From Intestinibacillus sp964580155 (GTDB taxonomy: Bacteria; Bacillota; Clostridia; Oscillospirales; Butyricicoccaceae), in assembly GCA_964580155.1 (NCBI GenBank), contig CAZOJP010000031.1, forward strand, positions 1 to 27,853: a DNA stretch of 27,853 nucleotides, given 5' to 3'. The translations under genes and the position numbers were made by a program. A model generated the notes under the pieces. The model did not search any database. It had not been told where the DNA came from and saw only the letters and a program-made list of their open reading frames with translations. The first letter of the stretch is position 1. Each line of letters opens with the position of its first letter. This document shows positions 1 through 7,575 of the stretch, piece after piece.

Positions 1-2358
1 TTCCTCAACCCCGAGCGCGTGTCCATGCCGGATATCGACATCGACTTCTGCTATGTGCGCCGGCCCGAGGTCATCCAGTACGTCACCGAAAAATACGGCA
101 AGGATCGTGTCGCGCAGATTGTCACCTTCGGCACGATGGCGGCACGCGGTGCGATTCGCGACGTGGGGCGCGCGCTGTCCATCCCCTATAACGAGGTCGA
201 CGTCGTTGCAAAGCAGGTGCCGAACGAGCTGCACATCACAATCGAAAAGGCGCTCGCCGCGAACCCTGCGCTCAAGAGCATGTACGACGAGGATGAGACC
301 GTCAAGCGGCTGATTGACACCGCGCGCAAGCTGGAGGGCATGCCGCGCAACGCTTCGACCCATGCGGCGGGCGTTGTCATCACAAAAGATCCGGTCGACA
401 CCTATGTGCCGCTGTCGGTCAACGGCGACCAGCCGGTCACGCAGTTTACGATGGTCACGCTCGAGGAGCTCGGGCTGCTCAAAATGGACTTCCTCGGGCT
501 GCGCAACCTGACGGTCATCAGCGATGCGGAGGCGATGATTCGGCGGCATACCCCGTCGTTTTCGATGGAGGACGCGCCGCTCGACGACCCTGCGACCTTT
601 GAAATGCTCGGACAGGGCAAGACGGCAGGCGTGTTCCAGCTCGAGTCCGCGGGCATCACGAACGTCGTCACCGGCTTGCGTCCGCAGTCGATTGAGGACA
701 TCACCGCGGTCGTCGCGCTGTACCGCCCCGGACCCATGCAGTCCATTCCGCGCTACATTGAGTGCCGGCACGACCCGTCCAAGGTTGCATACAAGCATCC
801 GCTGCTCGAGCCGATTTTGTCGGTCACCTATGGCTGCATGGTTTATCAGGAACAGGTCATGGAGGTGTTCCGCCGTCTGGCGGGATACTCGCTCGGCAAG
901 GCGGATATGGTGCGCCGCGCGATGAGCAAAAAGAAGTTCAAGGAGCTGGAGCGCGAGCGCGTCAACTTCATTTACGGCAACGCGGAGCTGGGGATTGAGG
1001 GCGCGGTGCGCCGCGGCGTGGACGAAAAAACCGCCGCGGAAATCTTCGACCAAATCCTCGATTTTGCAAACTATGCCTTCAATAAGGCACACGCAGTGTG
1101 CTACGCGGTCGTATCCTACCGCACCGCCTATCTCAAGTGCAACTATCCGCGCGAATACATGGCGGCGCTGCTGACGAGCGTGCTCGACTCGTCGGAGAAA
1201 ATCGCGGACTACATCGGCGCCGCGCGCGACATGGGCATCCGCGTGCTGCCGCCCGACGTCAACGAGTCCTATGACGGATTTTCCGTGTCGGGGGACAACA
1301 TCCGGTTCGGTCTGGCGGCGGTCAAGAATGTCGGACGCAGCTTTATGCGGCAGCTCGTCGCGGAGCGCACGGAAAAGGGACGATTTGAGTCCTTCCAGTC
1401 CTTTTGTGAGCGCATGTATGACCGTGAGCTCAACCGGCGCGCGCTCGAAAGCCTCATCAAAGCGGGCGCGTTCGATTCCATGGGGCATCGCCGCAGCCAG
1501 CTTCTTCAGATTTTCGATCGGGTGTCCGACGCGGTCGCGCAAAGCCGCAAAAAAAATCTCGAGGGGCAGCTTGATCTGTTCGGCATGGGCAACGAAGCGG
1601 TGCAGGACGTGGAAATCGCGCTGCCCGACGTGCCCGAGCTGCGCCGCCGCGAGCTGCTCGCGATGGAAAAGGAAACGACCGGGCTGTACCTGTCCGGCCA
1701 CCCAATGGACGAGCACCGCGCGCTTGCGCAGCGGGCGAGAGCCGCGCGCATCCACGACATTGTCGACGATCTGTCCGGTGAAAACGCCCAGCCGATCTTC
1801 AAGGACGGCATGACGGTCAATCTGGCGTGCGTTGTCATCAGCGTGCGGCTCAAATCGACCAAAAGCGGTTCGATGATGGCGTATGTGACCGTTGAGGACG
1901 TTTCCGGCGGCATAGAGGTCGTGGTGTTTCCGCGCACGCTGCAGCAGGCAAGCGCGTACCTGCGCGAGGAAAATGCCATCTTGCTGAGCGGACGCATCGA
2001 CGCGCGCGAGGACGAAGCCCCCAAGCTCATCGCAAACGAGATTGTTGCGCTGACCGAGGAGCATGTGCAGGCGCTCGAAGAGCGCGCCCATCCCGAGCGC
2101 CCCGCGATGACGCCGCAGCAGGCGCAGCGCAAAGCACCCGCAAAGCTGCATCTGCGCGTACCCTCCATGCAGGACGCGCGCGCGGTGCAGGCACAGGAGC
2201 TGCTCGGCGCATACCACGGCATTATGCCGGTCATCTTTTACCCGCAGGACACCAAGCGAAAGCTGCTCGCGCCGCGGCAGCTTTGGGTGCGACTGGATTT
2301 GAAACTTCTTGAAAGATTAAGGTTTCTTCTTGGAGAGAATGATGTTATAATCAAGTAA
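1..2358 (+). CDS. dnaE: DNA polymerase III alpha subunit, 3' part (partial)
   Basis: Replicative polymerase catalytic subunit of the C family. The gene is cut by the window edge: the frame is open from base 1 and 785 residues remain. About 380 N-terminal residues (the PHP domain and the start of the palm) should lie upstream, judging from the family's usual length of about 1150. The visible part opens at the catalytic palm with PDIDIDF (Asp 11 and 13). The third catalytic Asp sits in LLKMDFLGLRNL. The fingers follow, then a helix-hairpin-helix around NRRALESLIKAGAF, and an OB-fold/C-terminal region after about residue 590. It is the DnaE1 type rather than PolC, since no exonuclease insertion is seen. 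pfkA starts 45 bases downstream, an order common in Firmicutes. The last 20 or so codons are clearly more AT-rich than the rest and hold a promoter-like -10 box. Confidence 0.97.
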   Translation, partial: FLNPERVSMPDIDIDFCYVRRPEVIQYVTEKYGKDRVAQIVTFGTMAARGAIRDVGRALSIPYNEVDVVAKQVPNELHITIEKALAANPALKSMYDEDETVKRLIDTARKLEGMPRNASTHAAGVVITKDPVDTYVPLSVNGDQPVTQFTMVTLEELGLLKMDFLGLRNLTVISDAEAMIRRHTPSFSMEDAPLDDPATFEMLGQGKTAGVFQLESAGITNVVTGLRPQSIEDITAVVALYRPGPMQSIPRYIECRHDPSKVAYKHPLLEPILSVTYGCMVYQEQVMEVFRRLAGYSLGKADMVRRAMSKKKFKELERERVNFIYGNAELGIEGAVRRGVDEKTAAEIFDQILDFANYAFNKAHAVCYAVVSYRTAYLKCNYPREYMAALLTSVLDSSEKIADYIGAARDMGIRVLPPDVNESYDGFSVSGDNIRFGLAAVKNVGRSFMRQLVAERTEKGRFESFQSFCERMYDRELNRRALESLIKAGAFDSMGHRRSQLLQIFDRVSDAVAQSRKKNLEGQLDLFGMGNEAVQDVEIALPDVPELRRRELLAMEKETTGLYLSGHPMDEHRALAQRARAARIHDIVDDLSGENAQPIFKDGMTVNLACVVISVRLKSTKSGSMMAYVTVEDVSGGIEVVVFPRTLQQASAYLREENAILLSGRIDAREDEAPKLIANEIVALTEEHVQALEERAHPERPAMTPQQAQRKAPAKLHLRVPSMQDARAVQAQELLGAYHGIMPVIFYPQDTKRKLLAPRQLWVRLDLKLLERLRFLLGENDVIIK
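2343..2351 (+). promoter_or_regulatory. Extended -10 promoter for pfkA inside the dnaE 3' end
   Basis: TGTTATAAT gives a perfect TATAAT at 2346-2351 with the TGn extension, 53 bases before the pfkA ATG. No good -35 lies 17 bases upstream (TTTCTT at 2323-2328), which fits an extended -10 promoter. It is embedded in the last codons of dnaE. Confidence 0.5.
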
Positions 2359-2403
2359 ACTGTTGAACTCGACCCGGCGGGTCATATTCGGGAGGGAAAA
2401 TAT

Positions 2404-3381
2404 ATGGACAAGAAACCGATCAAAAGAATCGGCGTGCTCACAAGCGGCGGTGACGCGCCCGGCATGAATGCGGCAATCCGCGCCATCGTGCGTACTGCGA
2501 CCTCGCAGGACATCGCGGTGCTCGGTATTCGGCGCGGGTACAGCGGCCTCATCAACGGCGACATCGTAGAGCTTGCGGCACGCAGCGTGGACGGCATCAT
2601 CACGAGAGGCGGCACCATGCTGTACACCGCGCGCTGCGCGGAAATGCGCGAACCGGCAGGTCTGGAAAAGGCAGCGAACACCTGCAAGTACATGGGGATT
2701 GACGGCCTGATTGCAATCGGCGGCGACGGCACGTTCCGCGGCGCGCAGGCGCTTTCGCGCATGGGCGTGCCCACGGTCGGCATTCCCGGCACGATTGACA
2801 ACGACATCGTGTGCACCGACTACACAATCGGCTTTGACACCGCATGCAATACCGCAATCGACGCCATCGACAAGCTGCGCGATACCATGCAGTCGCACGA
2901 GCGCTGCTCGGTGGTGGAGGTGATGGGGCGCCATGCGGGGCATCTTGCACTGAATGTCGGTGTATCCGTCGGCGCGACCGCGATTTTGCTGCCCGAGCGC
3001 GAGATCGACTTTGAAGCAACTGTCATCGAAAAGATGCGCATGGGCCGCATCAAAGGCAGAAACCACCATATTATCATCGTCGCAGAGGGCTACGGTTCCG
3101 CGCAGGAGGTTGCAGACAACATCCATGAGCAGACCGGCATCGACACCCGCGTGACCATCCTCGGACATATTCAGCGCGGCGGTTCGCCCACGTCGCAGGA
3201 CCGTGTCATGGCGACCCGTATGGGCTATCACGCGGTCAAGACCCTGCTCGAGGGAAAGACCAACCGCGTGGTTGCCTTCGACGACAACCGCGTTCTGGAT
3301 TATGACATCGAAGAGGGGCTGGCGCGCAAGAAGGATCTCAATCAGGCGCTCTTTGAGGCGGCGCAGATGGTTGCGACCTGA
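2404..3381 (+). CDS. pfkA: ATP-dependent 6-phosphofructokinase
   Basis: Phosphorylates fructose 6-phosphate to fructose 1,6-bisphosphate, the committed step of glycolysis, in the cytoplasm. At 325 residues it has the usual length of bacterial PfkA (about 320). It begins with the nucleotide loop TSGGDAPGMNAAIRA. GGDGTFRGA follows, with Gly after GGD; PPi-dependent enzymes carry GGDD, so ATP is the likely donor. GIPGTIDNDI carries the catalytic Asp and has Gly where PPi enzymes have Lys. MGRHAGHLAL and GGSPTSQDR form the sugar-phosphate site. GGGAGG at 2391-2396 sits about 7 bases before the ATG. A terminator-like hairpin follows the stop. Its place behind dnaE matches many Firmicutes. Confidence 0.97.
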   Translation: MDKKPIKRIGVLTSGGDAPGMNAAIRAIVRTATSQDIAVLGIRRGYSGLINGDIVELAARSVDGIITRGGTMLYTARCAEMREPAGLEKAANTCKYMGIDGLIAIGGDGTFRGAQALSRMGVPTVGIPGTIDNDIVCTDYTIGFDTACNTAIDAIDKLRDTMQSHERCSVVEVMGRHAGHLALNVGVSVGATAILLPEREIDFEATVIEKMRMGRIKGRNHHIIIVAEGYGSAQEVADNIHEQTGIDTRVTILGHIQRGGSPTSQDRVMATRMGYHAVKTLLEGKTNRVVAFDDNRVLDYDIEEGLARKKDLNQALFEAAQMVAT

Positions 3382-3405
3382 TTACACAGAATTTACGGTA
3401 AGAGT

Positions 3406-3437
3406 AAGGCGGGGGCATGGCGCTCCCGCCTTTCTTT
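3406..3437 (+). terminator. Intrinsic terminator after pfkA
   Basis: AAGGCGGGGGC (3406-3416) pairs with GCTCCCGCCTT (3422-3432), 11 bp with one G-T wobble and a 5-base loop. It is followed by TCTTT. The tail is short, so some read-through into the SDR gene 15 bases downstream is likely; no separate promoter for that gene was evident. Confidence 0.7.
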
Positions 3438-3451
3438 CAAAGGAGACCGAT

Positions 3452-4186
3452 ATGGGAAAAACCGTATGGATTGCAGGCGGTTCGCGCGGAATCGGCGCGG
3501 CGGCCGTGCGCGTATTTGCGCGCGCAGGCTGGAACACCGCGTTCACCTATCGCGCCTCGCACGCGCAGGCGGAAGCGCTGGCGGAGGAATTGACGCAGGA
3601 GGGCTGCCGCGTGCGCGCCCTGTGCGGCGATATGACCGTGCGCGCGCAGGCGCAACGCTGTGCCGCGGAAATTCTCGGCTGCTTCGGGGATCTGGACGCG
3701 CTCGTGTGCAACGCGGGCATCGCGCAGCAAAAGCAGTTTCAGGACATCACGGATGCGGATTGGGACGCGATGTTCTCGGGCAACACAAAGAGCGCGTTTT
3801 ATGCGATACAGGCGGCGCTGCCGGCCATGCTGCGCCGCAAAGCGGGCAGTATTGTCACCGTTTCGTCCATCTGGGGCGTGACGGGTGCCTCGTGTGAAAG
3901 CCACTATGCCGCAAGCAAGGCGGCGATTATTGCGCTGAGCAAATCGCTCGCGCAGGAGCTGGGCCCGTCCGGCATCCGCGTCAACTGCGTCGTGCCCGGC
4001 GTCATCGACACGGACATGAACCGCGGACACGGACAGGAGACGCTGGAGGCGCTCGCGGCGGAAACTCCGCTTGGCAGACTGGGCACGCCGGACGAGGTCG
4101 CGCACGCGATGCTGTTTTTGTGCGGCGCGCAGGCCTCCTTCATCACCGGACAGGTGCTCGGCGTGACCGGGGGATTTGCCGTATAA
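3452..4186 (+). CDS. SDR-family oxidoreductase (FabG-like)
   Basis: Short-chain dehydrogenase/reductase of 244 residues, the classical SDR length, using NAD(P)H. Seen in order: the glycine-rich loop GGSRGIG (residues 9-15), CNAGI (86-90), a catalytic Ser in VSSIWG (about 139), Tyr 152 and Lys 156 in YAASK, and the PGVIDTDM segment after the active site. It ends with the typical ITGQVLGVTGGFAV. It resembles 3-oxoacyl-ACP reductase (FabG), but it stands outside any fatty-acid cluster, so the substrate is open. The start is set by AAAGGAG at 3439-3445, seven bases before the ATG. The frame stays open further upstream into pfkA, but no start there has a ribosome site. A perfect terminator abuts the stop codon. 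Confidence 0.92.
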   Translation: MGKTVWIAGGSRGIGAAAVRVFARAGWNTAFTYRASHAQAEALAEELTQEGCRVRALCGDMTVRAQAQRCAAEILGCFGDLDALVCNAGIAQQKQFQDITDADWDAMFSGNTKSAFYAIQAALPAMLRRKAGSIVTVSSIWGVTGASCESHYAASKAAIIALSKSLAQELGPSGIRVNCVVPGVIDTDMNRGHGQETLEALAAETPLGRLGTPDEVAHAMLFLCGAQASFITGQVLGVTGGFAV

Positions 4187-4218
4187 AAAAGCCGCTTTTC
4201 AAGTGAAAAGCGGCTTTT
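4187..4218. terminator. Bidirectional terminator between SDR gene and pta
   Basis: A perfect 14-bp stem: AAAAGCCGCTTTTC (4187-4200), loop AAGT, GAAAAGCGGCTTTT (4205-4218). It starts directly after the SDR stop codon. On the minus strand the stem runs into six T, so it also ends the converging pta transcript. Confidence 0.92.
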
Positions 4219-4229
4219 GCCGTGTGCAG

Positions 4230-4259
4230 AGCGATATTTCGTTTAGAAATAACTTCGCT
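4230..4259 (-). other. Second hairpin downstream of pta
   Basis: AGCGA-TATTTC (4230-4240) can pair with GAAATA (4246-4251) and TCGCT (4255-4259), with a three-base bulge. No T-run follows on either strand. It may stabilise the pta mRNA end just ahead of the main terminator. Confidence 0.35.
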
Positions 4260-4274
4260 GCCGCAGCGCCCGTC

Positions 4275-5249
4275 TTACTTGAGCGCGGCGGTGATGATCG
4301 CCATTTTGTAGACCTCCTCCGCGTTGCAGCCGCGGGACAGGTCGTTGATCGGCGCGTTCAGACCCTGCAGAATGGGGCCGAATGCCTCAAAGCCGCCCAG
4401 ACGCTGTGCGATCTTGTAGCCGATGTTGCCGGCGTTGATGTCCGGGAAGATGAAGGTGTTCGCCTGGCCTGCGACCGGCGAGCCCTTGCACTTGGTCTGC
4501 GCGACAACAGGGGAGAACGCCGCGTCAAACTGCAGCTCACCGTCAATCGCCAGCTCGGGCGCGGCAGCCTGCGCCTTCTCGGTGGCATTGCGCACCATGT
4601 CGACCGAGTCGCCCTTGCCCGAACCCTTGGTGGAGTAGGAAAGGAAGGCAACCTTGGGATCGATGCCGAAGGCCTTTGCGGTGCGCGCGGTCTCGAGCGC
4701 GATTTCAACAAGATCGTCCTCGCCCGGCGTGATGTTGATCGCGCAGTCGCCCATTGCGTAGTTTTCTGCCTTGCCGTCCGCGCCGGTGCGGGTCAGGATA
4801 AAGCAGGAAGATACGATTTTGTTGCCCGGCTTGGTCTTGATGAGCTGCAGCGCAGGACGAACGGTGTCCGCGGTCGAGTAGGTCGCGCCGCCCAGCAGTG
4901 CGTCCGCCATGCCCATTTTGACCAGCATCGTGCCGAAGTAGTTGCTCTTGGACAGCGCCTTGCGGCAGTCCTCCGCGCTCATTTTTCCCTTGCGCAGCTC
5001 GACCATTTTGTCGACCATCGCGTCCATTTCGGGGTAGGTTGCGGGATCGATGATCTCGATGCCGCCGATGAGGAAGTTGCCGCGCAGCGCGGCAAGCTCC
5101 ACTTCCTTGGGGTTGCCGACCAGAATGGGGGTCAGGATATCCTCGCGCTTCAGGCGAGAAGCAGCCTCCAGGATACGCGGATCGGCGCCTTCGGTAAAGA
5201 CGACCTTACGCGGGTTGGCCTTTAAGGTTGCAATTAGGTTTTCCAGCAT
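4275..5249 (-). CDS. pta: Phosphate acetyltransferase
   Basis: Interconverts acetyl-CoA and acetyl phosphate. With acetate kinase (not in this window) it gives ATP and acetate in fermentation. The product has 324 residues, normal for the short Pta class without the DRTGG/BioD-like extension. It begins with MLENLIATLKANPRKVVFTEG. Then follow YSTADTVRPALQLIKTKPG, GDCAINITP, a SYSTKGSGKG loop that binds the CoA/phosphate, and the C-terminal FPDINAGNIGYKIAQRLGG, all diagnostic of Pta over phosphate butyryltransferase. The start at 5249 is fixed by GGGAGGAG eight bases upstream. A longer frame to 5267 would begin on top of that site. The gene has its own promoter at 5311-5339. The gene upstream on the same strand encodes a 35-aa peptide. 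Confidence 0.96.
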   Translation of the reverse strand: MLENLIATLKANPRKVVFTEGADPRILEAASRLKREDILTPILVGNPKEVELAALRGNFLIGGIEIIDPATYPEMDAMVDKMVELRKGKMSAEDCRKALSKSNYFGTMLVKMGMADALLGGATYSTADTVRPALQLIKTKPGNKIVSSCFILTRTGADGKAENYAMGDCAINITPGEDDLVEIALETARTAKAFGIDPKVAFLSYSTKGSGKGDSVDMVRNATEKAQAAAPELAIDGELQFDAAFSPVVAQTKCKGSPVAGQANTFIFPDINAGNIGYKIAQRLGGFEAFGPILQGLNAPINDLSRGCNAEEVYKMAIITAALK

Positions 5250-5257
5250 AATACAAA

Positions 5258-5265
5258 CTCCTCCC
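5258..5265 (-). promoter_or_regulatory. Ribosome binding site deciding the pta start
   Basis: GGGAGGAG on the minus strand, eight bases before ATG 5249. It rules out the in-frame upstream ATG at 5267, which would overlap this site. Confidence 0.85.
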
Positions 5266-5310
5266 ATGTTGTGCTATCACGCGCACATTTTGCATATATT
5301 TGTGTAATTT

Positions 5311-5339
5311 ATTATACACCTTTCGCACTTATTTTCCAA
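5311..5339 (-). promoter_or_regulatory. Sigma-A promoter of pta
   Basis: Minus strand: -35 TTGGAA (5339-5334), 17-base spacer, -10 TATAAT (5316-5311). The leader would be about 55 bases. Confidence 0.8.
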
Positions 5340-5381
5340 CACATCGCGTGGAAAAATACTGACGAAATTTGCATGCGGAAA

Positions 5382-5489
5382 CTACTTGCTTTTGCCGATA
5401 CCGATTGCGCCCATCACCGTGACCGCGGCCCCAATCAGCGTGCCGCACACGCCGAGCACAAAAACACAGATTGCATAGGACTTTTTCAT
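5382..5489 (-). CDS. Small single-span membrane peptide, 35 aa (unknown)
   Basis: A short gene of 35 codons plus TAG. The product starts MKKSYAICVFVLGVCG and ends GAIGIGKSK: a positive N-terminus, a hydrophobic core of about 24 residues (6-30) rich in Gly and Ala with a GTLIG helix-packing (GxxxG) motif, and a basic tail. I do not recognise the family. Support for it being real: AAAGGAGTG seven bases before the ATG, and an extended -10 promoter at a fitting distance (5512-5540). The length and hydrophobic pattern suit a small membrane protein, such as a regulator of a transporter or a stress peptide, but no function can be assigned. It could also be a toxin-like peptide; no antitoxin is evident. 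It lies upstream of pta on the same strand with no terminator between. Confidence 0.65.
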   Translation of the reverse strand: MKKSYAICVFVLGVCGTLIGAAVTVMGAIGIGKSK

Positions 5490-5511
5490 TCGTAATCACT
5501 CCTTTAAACGC

Positions 5512-5540
5512 ATTATAACACGGTTTACCGCGAAGCACAA
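5512..5540 (-). promoter_or_regulatory. Extended -10 promoter of the 35-aa peptide gene
   Basis: Minus strand: -35 TTGTGC (5540-5535), 17-base spacer, TATAAT (5517-5512) with TG one base upstream (TGTTATAAT). It lies 23 bases before the ATG at 5489. Confidence 0.7.
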
Positions 5541-5607
5541 AACCTATTTAACGCAAGACTTCAAAATAAATTGCACGCGCCGCGGCACATGCCGCACAAA
5601 CGCACAA

Positions 5608-5642
5608 AACCCGCACGACGGCTGTCGGCGGGTTGTTTTTTT
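5608..5642 (+). terminator. Orphan intrinsic terminator between divergent promoters
   Basis: AACCCGC (5608-5614), a bulged A, CGAC, loop GGCT, GTCG, GCGGGTT (5628-5634): 11 paired bases, followed by GTTTTTTT. The orientation suits a plus-strand transcript, yet no plus-strand gene lies in the 1.4 kb before it. On the minus strand it is followed by TTTTGTG, so it might also stop transcripts arriving from the gene at 6206-6964. Confidence 0.75.
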
Positions 5643-5661
5643 CGCGCGGCGGGGATATAAT
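5633..5661 (+). promoter_or_regulatory. Promoter of ybaK
   Basis: TTGTTT (5633-5638), 17-base spacer, TATAAT (5656-5661). The -35 overlaps the T-tail of the terminator just upstream. The leader would be about 55 bases. Confidence 0.7.
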
Positions 5662-5720
5662 AGTCCCATTCATGGGTTAGAGCGATCACGGCGACCCTGC
5701 ACAAGGAAGGAACAGGCATC

Positions 5721-6209
5721 ATGGCAAAGCACGGCGAAATCAAAACCAATGTAATGCGCAGTCTGGAGCAGGCGAAGATCGCCTACACCGCACACGAGTA
5801 TGCGCACGGAAAAGACACGGTAGACGGGGTCACGGTGGCGCGGATGCTCGGGCAGGATCCTGCGCGGGTATTTAAAACGCTGGTCGCGCGCGGCAAAACC
5901 GGCGGCATCTATGTATTTTCGATTCCGGTGGAGGCCGAGCTGGATCTCAAGAAAGCGGCGAAGGCGGTCGGGGAGAAGGCGGTCGAGCTCGTACCGGTCA
6001 AGGAGCTGCTCGTGCTGACCGGCTATGTGCGCGGCGGCTGCTCGCCGGTCGGCATGCGCAAGCTCTATCCGACTGTGCTGCACGCGACGGCGGAGGAGCT
6101 GCCGAGCGTGGTGGTATCCGCGGGTAAAATCGGCTATCAGGTCGAGCTTGCACCTGCCGACCTGCTGGCAATTGCGCACGCGACAACCGCGGATGTCATC
6201 GTCGGCTAA
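5721..6209 (+). CDS. ybaK: Cys-tRNA(Pro) deacylase, YbaK/EbsC family
   Basis: Trans-editing factor that hydrolyses Cys-tRNA(Pro) mischarged by prolyl-tRNA synthetase. The 162-residue length is usual for YbaK (about 155-165). It shows AKIAYTAHEYAHG near the start, the central FKTLVARG with the catalytic-site Lys at residue 52, the ELDLKKAAKAVGEK helix, and LTGYVRGGCSPVGMRKLYPT, the family hallmark (GY-x-GG-x-SP-x-G). It ends VELAPADLLAIAHA. AAGGAAGGA lies upstream of the ATG, and a promoter is at 5633-5661. The last four bases overlap the stop codon of the converging gene on the other strand, and there is no terminator between them. Confidence 0.93.
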   Translation: MAKHGEIKTNVMRSLEQAKIAYTAHEYAHGKDTVDGVTVARMLGQDPARVFKTLVARGKTGGIYVFSIPVEAELDLKKAAKAVGEKAVELVPVKELLVLTGYVRGGCSPVGMRKLYPTVLHATAEELPSVVVSAGKIGYQVELAPADLLAIAHATTADVIVG

Positions 6210-6964
6210 AGGATGTGCCGCACGTCGGGCCACAGCGCGAACAGATGGCGCACCCCCAGCCGCGTGAGCAGCGCCGCCTTCTCCTCAAGGGTGCTCTCGT
6301 CATCGAAGAGCACGAAGTGGCCGCGCGTTTCCTCATCCATATAGGTGAAGTACTTTGCGCACAGCTCTTTGGAGAAGAAAACCTGCGCCTGGGTGCGTTC
6401 GCGCAGGGCTTCGCGCGCTTCATGGCTGAGGGTCATGCCGTCCGGCGAGGCGGAGGGCAGCGAAAAATCCGCGCTGACCGGACGCAGCAGCGCCGCGATG
6501 CGATGCGCGCCGTGCCGCTGCTGCAGGCTCTGGATCATCTCCGCGAGGCTGCCGCCGCTGACCGCGGTCTCCACCGTCAGCACCGCGTACTTGGTGTCGG
6601 GGGCGCGTGCCGCGGGTACAAAGAACGGAACTCCCTGCTCGTAGAGCGCCTCATCGAGCGCGGTGCACAGCGCGCGGCAGGCGGCGCTGCTGTTTTCAAA
6701 ATCGGCAAATACGCCGCGTGCGTTCGTTCCGCTCCATACATACAGCAAATCCTTTATGAAAAGCGCGGGATTGACCGACGGTGTGTTTGCGGGAAAATCG
6801 CGCAGACCGAGATAGCAGTCGTCCACAACGCTTTGGCGCAGACGGCTGAGCGCGCCGCGCGCGGTTATGCCGAGACACAGGTCGAGCAGCGGATGGCCGC
6901 TCGCCGCGGCACGCCCGACGTCCGCGCCGGCACAAACAAGAATGACGGAAGAGGGCAGCGCCAA
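6206..6964 (-). CDS. GH18-like TIM-barrel protein (hypothetical)
   Basis: A 252-residue protein that I do not recognise as a named family. The segment GVFADFENSSAACRALC (84-100) looks like strand 4 of glycoside hydrolase family 18 (consensus DGxxxDxE-N), keeping Asp 88 and Glu 90. The following helix and GVPFFVPAA also fit, as does the C-terminal LLTRLGVRHLFALW. The first Asp residues of the DxxDxDxE motif are absent, and the protein is shorter than typical GH18 domains (about 300). It has no signal peptide and no LysM repeats, so it should be cytoplasmic. The start is TTG at 6964, set by AAAGGAGTG seven bases upstream; no ATG fits. The stop TAG overlaps the ybaK stop by four bases in convergent orientation. 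Activity is uncertain. Confidence 0.75.
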   Translation of the reverse strand: MALPSSVILVCAGADVGRAAASGHPLLDLCLGITARGALSRLRQSVVDDCYLGLRDFPANTPSVNPALFIKDLLYVWSGTNARGVFADFENSSAACRALCTALDEALYEQGVPFFVPAARAPDTKYAVLTVETAVSGGSLAEMIQSLQQRHGAHRIAALLRPVSADFSLPSASPDGMTLSHEAREALRERTQAQVFFSKELCAKYFTYMDEETRGHFVLFDDESTLEEKAALLTRLGVRHLFALWPDVRHIL

Positions 6965-6971
6965 GACAAAT

Positions 6972-6980
6972 CACTCCTTT
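6972..6980 (-). promoter_or_regulatory. Ribosome binding site fixing a TTG start
   Basis: AAAGGAGTG on the minus strand, seven bases before TTG at 6964. It decides the start of the GH18-like gene. Confidence 0.75.
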
Positions 6981-6983
6981 TTC

Positions 6984-7012
6984 TGGACAGCAGGCACAAA
7001 ATCCAGTAAACT
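6984..7012 (+). promoter_or_regulatory. Possible promoter of yqeG
   Basis: TGGACA (6984-6989), 17-base spacer, TAAACT (7007-7012), about 50 bases before the yqeG ATG. The match is moderate. It overlaps the 5' region of the divergent gene. Confidence 0.45.
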
Positions 7013-7062
7013 ACTATATGTACCCACGCATACAATCATTACCTGAGGAGAACCGAAAGTTT

Positions 7063-7575
7063 ATGGCAAATCCATTTATCCCACGCTATGTATTCGATTC
7101 GATCTATGACATTACGCCCGCGCTGCTCGAAAAAGACGGGGTGCGCGGCATCCTGATCGATCTGGACGGCACGATGGCGTCGCGCCATGCTGCCAGGCCC
7201 GCCGCAACGGTTGCGCCGTTTCTCAAACGCTTCCTCGATGCGGGAATGAAAGTTGCGGTGCTGTCAAATAATAATGAGGACCGCGTGCGCGTGTTTTGCG
7301 AGGATCTGGGCGTGCCTTATCTGCACCGCGCGTTTAAGCCCGCGCGGCAAGGCTTTGCGCGCGGCGCGCAGATGATGGGGCTGCCGCTGTCGCAGTGCGC
7401 GGTCATCGGCGATCAGATTTATACCGATACCTTCGGCGGCAACCGCGCAGGGGTCGCCGCGACCTGTTATGTCTATTCCTATGACGCGCAGGATTTCTTT
7501 ATCAAGCTGCGCTACCAGCTCGAAAAGGGCTTTATTGCACGCGGCAAAAAACGCATGGAAGGAAGAAAAAAGTAA
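7063..7575 (+). CDS. yqeG: YqeG-family HAD phosphatase
   Basis: HAD superfamily subclass IIIA phosphatase of the YqeG type, 170 residues as usual. Motif I is LIDLDGTMA (Asp 33 and 35), motif II LSNN (Ser 68), motif III Lys 92 in FKPAR, and motif IV GDQIYTDTFGGN (Asp 117 and 122). Members resemble phosphatidylglycerophosphate phosphatase, but the substrate in Firmicutes is not settled. The ATG at 7063 is chosen because GAGGAG lies at 7045-7050. An upstream in-frame ATG at 7018 falls next to the promoter and has no such site. The next gene starts on the base after the stop, so the two are co-transcribed. Confidence 0.92.
   Translation: MANPFIPRYVFDSIYDITPALLEKDGVRGILIDLDGTMASRHAARPAATVAPFLKRFLDAGMKVAVLSNNNEDRVRVFCEDLGVPYLHRAFKPARQGFARGAQMMGLPLSQCAVIGDQIYTDTFGGNRAGVAATCYVYSYDAQDFFIKLRYQLEKGFIARGKKRMEGRKK

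Noticed and set aside
2317..3231. Minus-strand open frame of 304 codons over pfkA
   Set aside because: Shadow of pfkA; the composition is that of reversed GC-rich codons, with no start signal.
4176..5225. Plus-strand open frame of 349 codons over pta
   Set aside because: It mirrors the pta codons on the other strand and runs through the bidirectional terminator. No start signal or family match.
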